Of a DNA stretch of 6,933 nt, positions 1 to 6,933 are shown piece by piece. Below the pieces are notes generated by a model. The model worked only from the letters and a program-made list of their open reading frames with translations. It ran no database searches and was not told the DNA's origin. Made by a program: the position numbers and the translations under genes. Source of the stretch: Mailhella massiliensis (GTDB lineage Bacteria; Desulfobacterota; Desulfovibrionia; Desulfovibrionales; Desulfovibrionaceae); assembly GCF_020741395.1 (NCBI RefSeq), contig NZ_DYZA01000036.1:1-6933 (forward strand), read 5' to 3'. Each line of letters begins with the position of its first letter. Positions within the stretch are counted from its first letter, which is position 1.

Positions 1-197
1 GTTCCTTGGAAAAACGCGGTGTTTCCTTGTCCCGTTTTGCGGGAATACGTCCCCGCTGCCGCCTGAACGATCCTTTTTTGTCAAGATAGAGCGTTCAGGT
101 CTTATGATAAATTCATAGGTACACCGATACGGCGCTCATTGTCAAAACCTCCGGCTCGAAAAGCGTGTTTTTTCCCGGCAGCTCCGCAGGCGGGGGC
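1..197. other. Left-edge intergenic region, no gene supported
   Basis: No reading frame here looks like a gene. All three rightward frames are open from the left edge but stop early (stops at 64-66, 87-89 and 116-118), and their codon third positions are not GC-rich as in the four real genes, so none can be confidently called the tail of a neighbouring gene. The stretch 70-120 is noticeably AT-rich for this genome, as promoter regions are. TTGACA occurs exactly on the minus strand at 145-140 and 84-79, but neither is followed by a good -10 box at 16-18 nt. An inverted repeat spans 62-99 (listed separately). The region probably holds regulatory sequence of a gene lying left of the window. Confidence 0.5.
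62..99. repeat. Perfect 8-bp inverted repeat CCTGAACG / CGTTCAGG
   Basis: CCTGAACG at 62-69 is the exact reverse complement of CGTTCAGG at 92-99, with a 22-nt centre that is AT-rich and contains a run of six T (74-79). It could be an operator for a dimeric regulator or an RNA stem-loop. A rightward promoter-like pair overlaps it, TTGTCA (78-83) and TATGAT (103-108), but the 19-nt spacing is long and no gene follows in that direction, so I do not call it a promoter. The half-sites are too far apart for a classical GAAC-N4-GTTC LexA box. Confidence 0.4.
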
Positions 198-230
198 AAA
201 AAAGGCCCCGGAGCGCTGGGCTCCGGGGCC
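198..230 (-). terminator. Intrinsic terminator of the ilvA transcript
   Basis: Read leftward, an 11-bp perfect GC-rich stem (arms 230-220 and 214-204, core GGCCCCGGAGC) closes a 5-nt loop (219-215) and is followed at once by six T residues (203-198). It lies 35 nt past the ilvA stop codon. Stem length, GC content and an adjacent T-run are the textbook form of a Rho-independent terminator. The opposite strand has no T-run after the stem, so it should act only on leftward transcription. Confidence 0.9.
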
Positions 231-265
231 TCATGTTCGGGAAGCGTTTTTCCGGCGGGAAGGCC

Positions 266-1807
<1,542 letters not shown>

Positions 1808-1852
1808 GGTGTTCTCCTGGCGCGTGCGTCGCGCCCGCCTGTCTTTCGACAG
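1808..1852 (-). promoter_or_regulatory. Intercistronic spacer with two stem-loops before the ilvA RBS
   Basis: Read leftward, the stop codon of the PP-loop gene is followed at once by CTGTC-GAAA-GACAG (1852-1839), a 5-bp stem capped by a GNRA-type GAAA tetraloop. Three nt later comes GGCGCG-ACGCA-CGCGCC (1835-1819), a 6-bp all-GC stem whose last base touches the ilvA Shine-Dalgarno AGGAGA (1818-1813). There is no T-run, so this is not an intrinsic terminator. A role in mRNA stability, processing or setting ilvA translation relative to the upstream gene is inference. No promoter is evident inside the spacer. Confidence 0.5.
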
Positions 1853-2914
1853 TTATTCGTTGTGCTCCCTGCCGGGCTTGCGCAGGGCGTGAAGGGCGTC
1901 GCGCGCGTCTTCCCAGGCGGGTTCCCTGAAGGCGCTTTCCCGGGAGGGAGAAATTTCCACAAGGGAGCTTTGGCCGCTCTGCGTCACACGGACGAAGACG
2001 CGCTGCCCTTCTTCATGGGCCTTGCAGGCCTTGGGCGAGTAGGAGGCCACGAGGGAGGCCGCCTTCTGTACGGCGTCGTTGTCCCAGGGGCGGGAGCTTC
2101 GGCCTAGGGCTATGGGGCCGGGGAAGCCGGCGAGCTTGAAGTGCAGGTCGTTCCCCCTTATGAGAGAGGCATAGATCTCGTTGTCGAACTTGTGGCGGCC
2201 TATGGTGAGCCAGTAGTCCTCATACCAGAACTGGCGGCCCACGTCGGCAAGGCGGAAATCGTTTACATCCGGCGCGGCGAGGCGGGAGAGTACGGGCCAG
2301 AAGCGGCGGGTGTTTTCTTTTTCCGTGAGCTTGCAGCCCCCGCCGGGCGTGGGTATCTCGGTGATGCCGAAATGTTCGGCAAGGGCGAGCTGCTCCTTGC
2401 GGCCCCGGCCGTTCATGCCGAGCAGGCGGGAGCGGTCCACGAGGCCTTCCTCTTCAACCTGCGTGGGGTCGAGGAGCTTTGCACAGAGGGGCCGCAGAAG
2501 TATGCCCCGCACGTCGGCGTCGCGCCTTATGACGTTCAGGGTATCGCGCCGCTGCGACATGGGCCTCTGGCCCAGCACTTCGCCGGAAACGAGGAATTTC
2601 GCCCCGTATTCCTCCATGCGTTCCCTGGCCATGCGCATCATGAGTATTTTGCAGTCCACGCAGGGATTCATGGCGCTGCCGAAGCCGTATTCCGGGCCGC
2701 GCCGGAGCATGTCTGCAAAGGCCTCGCCCGCGTCCACGGCCGTGATATCCAGGCCGTAGATTTCCTGCCAGTGCTCTACCCGGCCGGGGTGGCCGAAAAA
2801 AGGCGAGAAAAAGTGCAGACACTTGATGCTTCTGCCCTGTTCCATCAACAGCCGGGCGGCGAGGATGCTGTCCAGTCCCCCGGAAAAGAGTGCTATGCCG
2901 TCATAATTTTTCAT
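1853..2914 (-). CDS. PP-loop ATPase, ThiI/MnmA-like, with NFACT-R-like C-terminal domain; predicted RNA thiolation enzyme
   Basis: A 353-residue cytoplasmic protein with no signal peptide or membrane segment. The PP-loop nucleotide motif SGGLDS is at residues 11-16, as in enzymes that adenylate a tRNA base before sulfur insertion. NPCVDC (83-88) resembles the NPCxxC motif carrying the first catalytic cysteine of MnmA, and C194 in PTPGGGCKLT is a candidate second cysteine. GEVLGQRPMSQRR (111-123) resembles the ThiI active-site region. About residues 225-310 (WLTIGRHKFDNEIY, LHFKLAGFPGPIAL, AVQKAASLVASYS) resemble the NFACT-R RNA-binding domain (DUF814 type), known fused to ThiI-like enzymes. 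It is not canonical ThiI (no THUMP domain) or canonical MnmA. The start is fixed because the PP-loop begins at residue 11; the ribosome site is poor (AAAGAG only 2 nt away). It is the first gene of the unit that continues into ilvA. RNA thiolation is inferred; the target is unknown. Confidence 0.85.
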   Translation of the reverse strand: MKNYDGIALFSGGLDSILAARLLMEQGRSIKCLHFFSPFFGHPGRVEHWQEIYGLDITAVDAGEAFADMLRRGPEYGFGSAMNPCVDCKILMMRMARERMEEYGAKFLVSGEVLGQRPMSQRRDTLNVIRRDADVRGILLRPLCAKLLDPTQVEEEGLVDRSRLLGMNGRGRKEQLALAEHFGITEIPTPGGGCKLTEKENTRRFWPVLSRLAAPDVNDFRLADVGRQFWYEDYWLTIGRHKFDNEIYASLIRGNDLHFKLAGFPGPIALGRSSRPWDNDAVQKAASLVASYSPKACKAHEEGQRVFVRVTQSGQSSLVEISPSRESAFREPAWEDARDALHALRKPGREHNE

Positions 2915-2921
2915 GGCTCTT

Positions 2922-2950
2922 TAGATAGATGCTAAGGGCCGCGCTGGCAA
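2922..2950 (-). promoter_or_regulatory. Candidate promoter for the PP-loop gene and ilvA
   Basis: On the minus strand TTGCCA (2950-2945, five of six matches to TTGACA) is separated by exactly 17 nt from TATCTA (2927-2922, a weak -10). Transcription would begin near 2915, almost on the ATG at 2914, giving a leaderless or nearly leaderless mRNA. This would agree with the poor Shine-Dalgarno of the gene. The -35 lies inside one arm of the stem-loop at 2937-2976. The spacing is good, but the weak -10 makes this tentative. Confidence 0.3.
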
Positions 2951-2980
2951 GTGTTTCTCTTGCCCCCCGGGCGGCCTTTT
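2937..2980 (+). repeat. Two-tier stem-loop followed by TTTT in the divergent region
   Basis: Outer arms GGCCGC (2937-2942) and GCGGCC (2971-2976) are perfect complements. Inside them GGCAAG (2946-2951) pairs with CTTGCC (2959-2964) around a 7-nt loop. On the plus strand the structure is followed by TTTT (2977-2980), so it resembles a weak intrinsic terminator. It lies just in front of the PP-loop gene's 5' end and 115 nt before recA. It could block stray rightward transcription, attenuate recA if a promoter lies upstream, or be an operator. The sequence does not decide which. Confidence 0.45.
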
Positions 2981-2988
2981 GCTAATGT
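2960..2988 (+). promoter_or_regulatory. Candidate recA promoter (weak)
   Basis: TTGCCC (2960-2965) lies 17 nt before TAATGT (2983-2988), which is preceded by TGC as in an extended -10 (TGn). The match to the -10 consensus is only three of six. If real, transcription starts near 2995 and the recA leader is about 100 nt long and begins with the stem-loop at 2997-3029. I found no CTGT-N8-ACAG, GAAC-N4-GTTC or GTTC-N7-GTTC LexA site in 2915-3095, so SOS control cannot be read from the sequence. Confidence 0.25.
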
Positions 2989-2996
2989 TTGGCGAC

Positions 2997-3029
2997 TTGC
3001 GGCGTTTTCCCCGGGAAAGCGCCGCGCAA
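2997..3029 (+). repeat. Long stem-loop in the recA leader
   Basis: TTGC (2997-3000) plus GGCGTTTTCC (3001-3010) pairs with GGAAAGCGCC (3014-3023) plus GCAA (3026-3029). This gives 14 base pairs including one T-G wobble, a 2-nt bulge (3024-3025) and a 3-nt loop (3011-3013). No T-run follows, so it is not a simple terminator. It lies 66 nt before the recA start codon, and would sit at the 5' end of the mRNA if the candidate promoter at 2960-2988 is used. It could protect the 5' end or act as an operator. Confidence 0.6.
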
Positions 3030-3047
3030 CGCACCTTCCTGCCGGAA

Positions 3048-3081
3048 GAGAACGGCCCGGCATGGCAGGGAATCTGTTCTC
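3048..3081 (+). repeat. Inverted repeat GAGAAC / GTTCTC abutting the recA RBS
   Basis: GAGAAC (3048-3053) is the exact reverse complement of GTTCTC (3076-3081), with a 22-nt centre in which GCC (3055-3057) and GGC (3064-3066) can pair. The right arm ends at the base before the Shine-Dalgarno GGAGGAG (3082-3088). A competing small hairpin CTTCC-TGCC-GGAAG (3035-3048) shares its first base. As RNA it could place the ribosome site beside a stem; as DNA the half-sites are too far apart for the known short LexA boxes. Confidence 0.4.
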
Positions 3082-3088
3082 GGAGGAG
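3082..3088 (+). promoter_or_regulatory. Ribosome binding site that sets the recA start
   Basis: GGAGGAG lies 7 nt before the ATG at 3096. The same frame is open upstream to an earlier possible start at 2979, which would add 39 residues. Only the 3096 start has a strong Shine-Dalgarno at proper spacing, and it gives the usual short RecA N-terminus (MAKKPLVSAEDARREAL). Confidence 0.85.
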
Positions 3089-3095
3089 TTCATCC

Positions 3096-4184
3096 ATGGC
3101 GAAAAAGCCTCTTGTTTCCGCGGAAGACGCCCGCCGCGAAGCGCTCAAGACCGCCCTCAGCACCATTGAACGCAAGTACGGCCAGGGCGCTGTCATGAAG
3201 CTTTCCGACGGGGCGCACGTCCATGTGCCCGTCATTCCCACCGGTTCCATCGGCCTCGATCTCGCTCTCGGTATCGGCGGCGTGCCGCGCGGCCGCGTAA
3301 CGGAGATCTACGGTCCGGAATCCTCGGGCAAGACGACGCTCACGCTCCACATCATCGCGGAATGTCAGAAGCAGGGGGGCGTCGCCGCCTTCATCGACGC
3401 CGAGCATGCTCTGGATGTGACGTATGCGGCAAGGCTCGGCGTGAAGACCGATGAACTGCTTATTTCCCAGCCCGATCACGGCGAACAGGCCCTCGACATT
3501 GCCGACATGCTGGTGCGTTCCGGCGCGGTGGATATCGTGGTCATAGACTCCGTGGCCGCACTTATCCCTCAGGCGGAACTCGACGGAGCCATGGGCGAAA
3601 CCCAGGTGGGCAGTCAGGCGCGCCTCATGTCCCACGCCATGAGAAAGCTCACCGGCACCATCCATAAGTCCCGCACCTGCGTGGTCTTCATCAACCAGAT
3701 ACGCATGAAGATAGGCCAGATGGGCTACGGCAGCCCCGAAACTACCACCGGCGGCAACGCCCTCAAGTTCTACAGCTCCGTGCGCATGGACATTCGCCGC
3801 GTGCAGACACTGAAGGACAGGGAAGAGGCCTACGGCTCCCTCACCCGCGTGAAGGTGGTGAAGAACAAAATGGCCCCGCCCTTCCGCGAAGCCAAGTTCG
3901 ATATCATCTGGGGCACGGGTATTTCCCGCGCGGGCGAAATCCTCGACATGGCCGTGGAAGCGGGCATTGTGGACAAGAGCGGGGCGTGGTTCGCCTACGG
4001 CGACGAAAAGCTCGGCCAGGGCCGGGAGAGGGTGCGCGACCTTCTGAATGAGAACATCGCCCTGCGCGATGAAATCGAGGCCAAGGTCAAGGAACATCTC
4101 GGCTTCGGCACGGAGCAGGCGCCCGTTGCCGCTCCCGCGCCCGAAGTTCCCGGCGATGAAGACAGCTACGACGAAGGCTACTAG
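3096..4184 (+). CDS. recA: Recombinase RecA
   Basis: RecA forms ATP-dependent filaments on single-stranded DNA, drives homologous pairing and strand exchange, and stimulates LexA self-cleavage in the SOS response. The 362 residues are normal for bacterial RecA. Walker A GPESSGKT is at 73-80, the catalytic glutamate E103 is in DAEHALD, Walker B VVIDSVAAL is at 148-156, and the L2 DNA-binding region runs from NQIRMKIG (200-207) to PETTTGG (214-220). That region is one residue longer than E. coli RecA as I recall it. The C-terminus ends in an acidic tail (PGDEDSYDEGY), which in the family dampens DNA binding. No intein, frameshift or missing catalytic residue is seen. It is divergent from the PP-loop gene across 181 nt of structured sequence and is followed by alaS after 154 nt. 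No recX lies between them, unlike E. coli. Confidence 0.98.
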   Translation: MAKKPLVSAEDARREALKTALSTIERKYGQGAVMKLSDGAHVHVPVIPTGSIGLDLALGIGGVPRGRVTEIYGPESSGKTTLTLHIIAECQKQGGVAAFIDAEHALDVTYAARLGVKTDELLISQPDHGEQALDIADMLVRSGAVDIVVIDSVAALIPQAELDGAMGETQVGSQARLMSHAMRKLTGTIHKSRTCVVFINQIRMKIGQMGYGSPETTTGGNALKFYSSVRMDIRRVQTLKDREEAYGSLTRVKVVKNKMAPPFREAKFDIIWGTGISRAGEILDMAVEAGIVDKSGAWFAYGDEKLGQGRERVRDLLNENIALRDEIEAKVKEHLGFGTEQAPVAAPAPEVPGDEDSYDEGY

Positions 4185-4201
4185 GAATTTCAGGTTTTGC
4201 C

Positions 4202-4230
4202 GCAGGGCCGCCTCCGGGCGGCTCTGCTTT
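4202..4230 (+). terminator. Possible weak terminator after recA
   Basis: Arms 4202-4212 and 4217-4227 form an 11-bp GC-rich stem with one G-T wobble around a TCCG loop, starting 18 nt after the recA stop. Only three T follow (4228-4230) before a C-run, so termination may be partial and some transcription may continue into alaS. Stem quality and position favour a terminator; the short T-run argues against a strong one. Confidence 0.5.
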
Positions 4231-4326
4231 CCCCGGGAGGGCGAGAGTTTTCCCGCTCCGGGGAACAGAGGAAACGAAGGGGGGAGAGGCTTCTTCCCCC
4301 ATGCTCATGTCAAGGGCTTTTTGCCC
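4229..4326 (+). repeat. Three further tandem inverted repeats in the recA-alaS spacer
   Basis: First, TTCCCC (4229-4234) and GGAG (4236-4239) pair with CTCC (4256-4259) and GGGGAA (4260-4265). Second, GGGGGA (4280-4285) pairs with TCCCCC (4295-4300) around a 9-nt loop. Third, GGGC-TTTTT-GCCC (4314-4326) ends 3 nt before the alaS Shine-Dalgarno. The first shares two T with the tail of the recA stem-loop, so the two compete slightly. I see no convincing promoter for alaS among them and no T-box AGGGTGGNACCGCG element. A structured alaS leader or a processed recA-alaS transcript are both possible. Confidence 0.4.
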
Positions 4327-4329
4327 ATC

Positions 4330-4334
4330 GGAGA
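4330..4334 (+). promoter_or_regulatory. Ribosome binding site of alaS
   Basis: GGAGA ends 4 nt before the ATG at 4339. The downstream product begins MLTAKEIRRKFLEFFEKNGH, the normal AlaRS N-terminus, so the start is well supported. The 4-nt gap is slightly short but functional spacing is common at this distance. Confidence 0.7.
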
Positions 4335-4338
4335 ATAT

Positions 4339-6933
4339 ATGCTCACTGCCAAGGAAATACGCCGCAAGTTTTTGGAGTTCTTTGAAAAGAACGGGCACGC
4401 CGTGGTGGCGTCCTCTTCTCTTGTGCCCAAGGACGACCCCACGCTCCTTTTCACCAACGCGGGCATGGTGCAGTTTAAAAAGCTTTATCTCGGCCAGGAG
4501 CGCCGCTCCTACCGCTGCGCCGCCACCTCGCAGAAGTGCCTGCGCGTGTCGGGCAAGCACAACGACCTCGAGAACGTGGGCCGCACCGCCCGCCACCATA
4601 CCTTCTTTGAAATGCTGGGCAATTTTTCCTTCGCCTACTATTTCAAGCGCGAGGCCATTTCCTTTGCCTGGAAGTTCGTCACCGAGGAGCTGCACCTGCC
4701 CAAGGACAAGCTCTACGTCACCGTGTATGAGAACGACGACGAGGCCTACAACCTGTGGCAGGAGATAGCGGGCATGCCCGCCGACCACATCACGCGCATG
4801 GGTGAGAAGGACAACTTCTGGACCATGGGCGATACCGGCCCCTGCGGTCCCTGCTCGGAAATCTACATTGACCAGGGCGAGGATATGGCCTGCGGGCCCG
4901 ACTGCGGCATAGGCAAATGCGACTGCGACCGCTTCCTGGAAATCTGGAACCTTGTGTTCACCCAGTACGACCAGAAGGAACCCGGCGTGCGCGTGCCGCT
5001 GGAGCATCCCAACATCGATACCGGCATGGGCCTTGAGCGCATCGCGGCCGTGTGCCAGGGCAAGCGCTCCAACTTCGACTGCGACCTTTTCCAGGATATC
5101 ATCCAGTACGCGGCCTCCCTTGCGGGCGTGACGTACAGCTTCTCCGCCCCCGACACCAACGATGTGGACACCGCGCTGCGCGTCATAGCCGACCACAGCC
5201 GCGCCGCCGCCTTCATGATCGCCGACGGCATCCTGCCTTCCAACGAAGGCCGCGGCTATGTGCTGCGCCGCCTTATCCGCCGTGCCCTGCGTTTCGGTAC
5301 GCTCATGGGCATGCACGAGGCCTTCCTGTACAAGACCGTGGGCAAGGTGGTGGACGTCATGGGCGACGATTACCCCGAGCTGCGCGAACATGCGGAATTT
5401 CTCTCCCGCGTGGTGTTCGAGGAGGAGAACCGTTTCCGCGTCACGCTGGACAAGGGCCTTGCCCTGCTCGACAGCGAGCTGGAAGCCCTTGCCGCTGAAG
5501 GAAAGACCGTCATTCCCGGCGAAGTGGCCTTCCGCCTGAACGACACCTACGGCTTCCCGCTGGATATCGTGTCCGACGTGGCCTACAAGCGCGGGTTCAC
5601 TGTGGATGAAGAGGGGTTTGCCGAAAAGATGCAGGAGCAGCGCGCCCGCGCCCGTGCGGCGTGGAAGGGCTCCGGCGAAAAGGACCTTGCGGCCCGTTTC
5701 CGCGGCCTTCTTGAAGAAGGCATGCAGTCGGAATTCGTGGGCTACGGCTCCCTCAAGGCCGAAAGCCGTATCGTGGCGCTTATGGATGAAGACGCCCTGC
5801 CCGTGGAAAGCCTGGAAGCCGGGGCGAAGGGCTACCTCGTCACGCTTCAGACTCCTTTCTACGGCGCTTCCGGCGGCCAGAGCGGCGACACCGGTATTCT
5901 GACCACTGAAGAGGGCAAGGCCCGCGTCACCGATACCATAAAGCCCATGCCTACCCTCACCGTGGAGCAGATCGAGGTGACGGAAGGGGTGATCCGCGCC
6001 GAGCAGGAAGTTTCCCTGGAAGTGACGGAAGGCGAGCGCATGGCTGCGGCCCGCAACCATTCCTGCACCCATCTTCTTCAGGCCGCCCTGCGCAAGGTGC
6101 TGGGCAGCCATGTGCATCAGGCCGGTTCTTCCGTGGGGCCGGACCATCTGCGCTTCGATTTCACCCACATTGCGGCCATGACGGATGAAGAAATCGCCGC
6201 CGTGGAACGCGAGGTGAACGCCATGATCATGGCCGACTACCCCGTGACTACCCGCGAGATGGAGCACGACGAGGCCGTGAAGTGCGGGGCCATGGCTCTT
6301 TTCAATGAAAAATACGGCGACAAGGTGCGCGTGGTCAGCATGGGCGCTGACGGAGCGGATCCCTGTTCCATGGAACTTTGCGGCGGCACCCACCTTTCCC
6401 GCACCGGCCAGGCCGGTTCCTTCGTCATACTGTCCGAAGGCGGTGTGGCTGCGGGCGTGCGCCGCATTGAGGCCGCCACGGGCTGGAACGCCTACCAGGT
6501 CATGGCCGAACGCCGTGCCGAACTCAATGCCATAGGCTCCCTGCTCAAGGTTCGTTCCTCCGACTTTGCTTCCCGCGTGGAAGCCATGCAGAAGGAAATC
6601 AAGGCGCTGCACAAGGAGCTCGACAAGGCCCAGGCCGCGAGCCGGGGTAATGTCATGTCCGCCGCAGAGGACGTGGCCGGCGTGAAGGTGCTGGCCGCAA
6701 AGGCCGGTTCCATGAATGTGAAGGCCCTGCGCGAAATGATGGACGACGTGCGCTCCAAGATGCCTTCCGGTGTGGCCTGCCTTGTGGCGGAAGACAACGG
6801 CAAGGTGCAGATGATACTCTACGTTACCAAGAACCTGCACGACCGCTTCACCGCGCCCGCCCTCATCAAGGACGTGGCGGCTGCTATCGGCGGTTCCGGC
6901 GGCGGCCGCCCGGATCAGGCCCAGGCCGGCGGC
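4339..6933 (+). CDS. alaS: Alanine--tRNA ligase (AlaRS), C-terminus cut by window edge
   Basis: AlaRS attaches alanine to tRNA-Ala and removes mischarged serine and glycine. The frame is open for 865 codons to the right edge with no stop. The class II catalytic core covers about residues 1-240: FTNAGMVQFKK (38-48), RCAATSQKCLR (59-69), HTFFEMLGNFSF (87-98) and GMGLERI (229-235). A Cys-rich stretch CGPDCGIGKCDCDRF (185-199) sits inside it. The tRNA-binding helical part follows to about 460. The editing domain shows FYGASGGQSGDTG (507-519), the HxxxH metal site HSCTH (574-578) and CGGTH (681-685), so both editing metal-ligand groups are present. A coiled-coil stretch (about 740-770) leads to the C-Ala/DHHA1 domain ending GGGRPDQAQAGG. 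In E. coli about 20 residues follow that motif, so little is missing. The gene is intact as far as visible and lies 154 nt after recA. Confidence 0.98.
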   Translation, partial: MLTAKEIRRKFLEFFEKNGHAVVASSSLVPKDDPTLLFTNAGMVQFKKLYLGQERRSYRCAATSQKCLRVSGKHNDLENVGRTARHHTFFEMLGNFSFAYYFKREAISFAWKFVTEELHLPKDKLYVTVYENDDEAYNLWQEIAGMPADHITRMGEKDNFWTMGDTGPCGPCSEIYIDQGEDMACGPDCGIGKCDCDRFLEIWNLVFTQYDQKEPGVRVPLEHPNIDTGMGLERIAAVCQGKRSNFDCDLFQDIIQYAASLAGVTYSFSAPDTNDVDTALRVIADHSRAAAFMIADGILPSNEGRGYVLRRLIRRALRFGTLMGMHEAFLYKTVGKVVDVMGDDYPELREHAEFLSRVVFEEENRFRVTLDKGLALLDSELEALAAEGKTVIPGEVAFRLNDTYGFPLDIVSDVAYKRGFTVDEEGFAEKMQEQRARARAAWKGSGEKDLAARFRGLLEEGMQSEFVGYGSLKAESRIVALMDEDALPVESLEAGAKGYLVTLQTPFYGASGGQSGDTGILTTEEGKARVTDTIKPMPTLTVEQIEVTEGVIRAEQEVSLEVTEGERMAAARNHSCTHLLQAALRKVLGSHVHQAGSSVGPDHLRFDFTHIAAMTDEEIAAVEREVNAMIMADYPVTTREMEHDEAVKCGAMALFNEKYGDKVRVVSMGADGADPCSMELCGGTHLSRTGQAGSFVILSEGGVAAGVRRIEAATGWNAYQVMAERRAELNAIGSLLKVRSSDFASRVEAMQKEIKALHKELDKAQAASRGNVMSAAEDVAGVKVLAAKAGSMNVKALREMMDDVRSKMPSGVACLVAEDNGKVQMILYVTKNLHDRFTAPALIKDVAAAIGGSGGGRPDQAQAGG

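Overview
The window is GC-rich (about 60% by eye, not counted) and looks like core chromosome of a Desulfovibrionaceae-type sulfate reducer or a close relative. The basis is the style of RecA (an L2 region reading IGQMGYGSPETTTGG and the phrase QPDHGEQAL), the Cys-rich CGPDCGIGKCDCDRF stretch in AlaRS, recA placed directly before alaS, and a ThiI/MnmA-like PP-loop protein with an NFACT-R-like tail of a kind I associate with Desulfobacterota. The lineage call is an inference from remembered sequences, not from a search.

Layout: bases 1-197 hold no gene I can support; there is an inverted repeat and some promoter-like AT-rich sequence. A strong intrinsic terminator at 198-230 ends a leftward unit. 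That unit is transcribed from about 2915 down to 200: a PP-loop tRNA-thiolation-like enzyme (2914 to 1853), then biosynthetic threonine deaminase ilvA (1807 to 266), 45 nt apart and so probably one operon. A 181-nt divergent region (2915-3095) separates this from the rightward genes recA (3096-4184) and alaS (4339 to beyond the right edge). The 154-nt recA-alaS spacer carries several consecutive inverted repeats, the first of which could terminate recA. alaS is cut by the window end only about 20 residues before its expected C-terminus.

Functionally these are housekeeping genes: isoleucine biosynthesis (IlvA), predicted RNA thiolation (PP-loop protein), recombination and DNA-damage response (RecA), and alanyl-tRNA charging with editing (AlaRS). 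I see no mobile element, CRISPR array, tRNA, rRNA or defence system. I do not think the window contains a new multi-gene system. The points most worth a second look are the under-studied PP-loop/NFACT-R fusion and the heavily structured spacers around recA.
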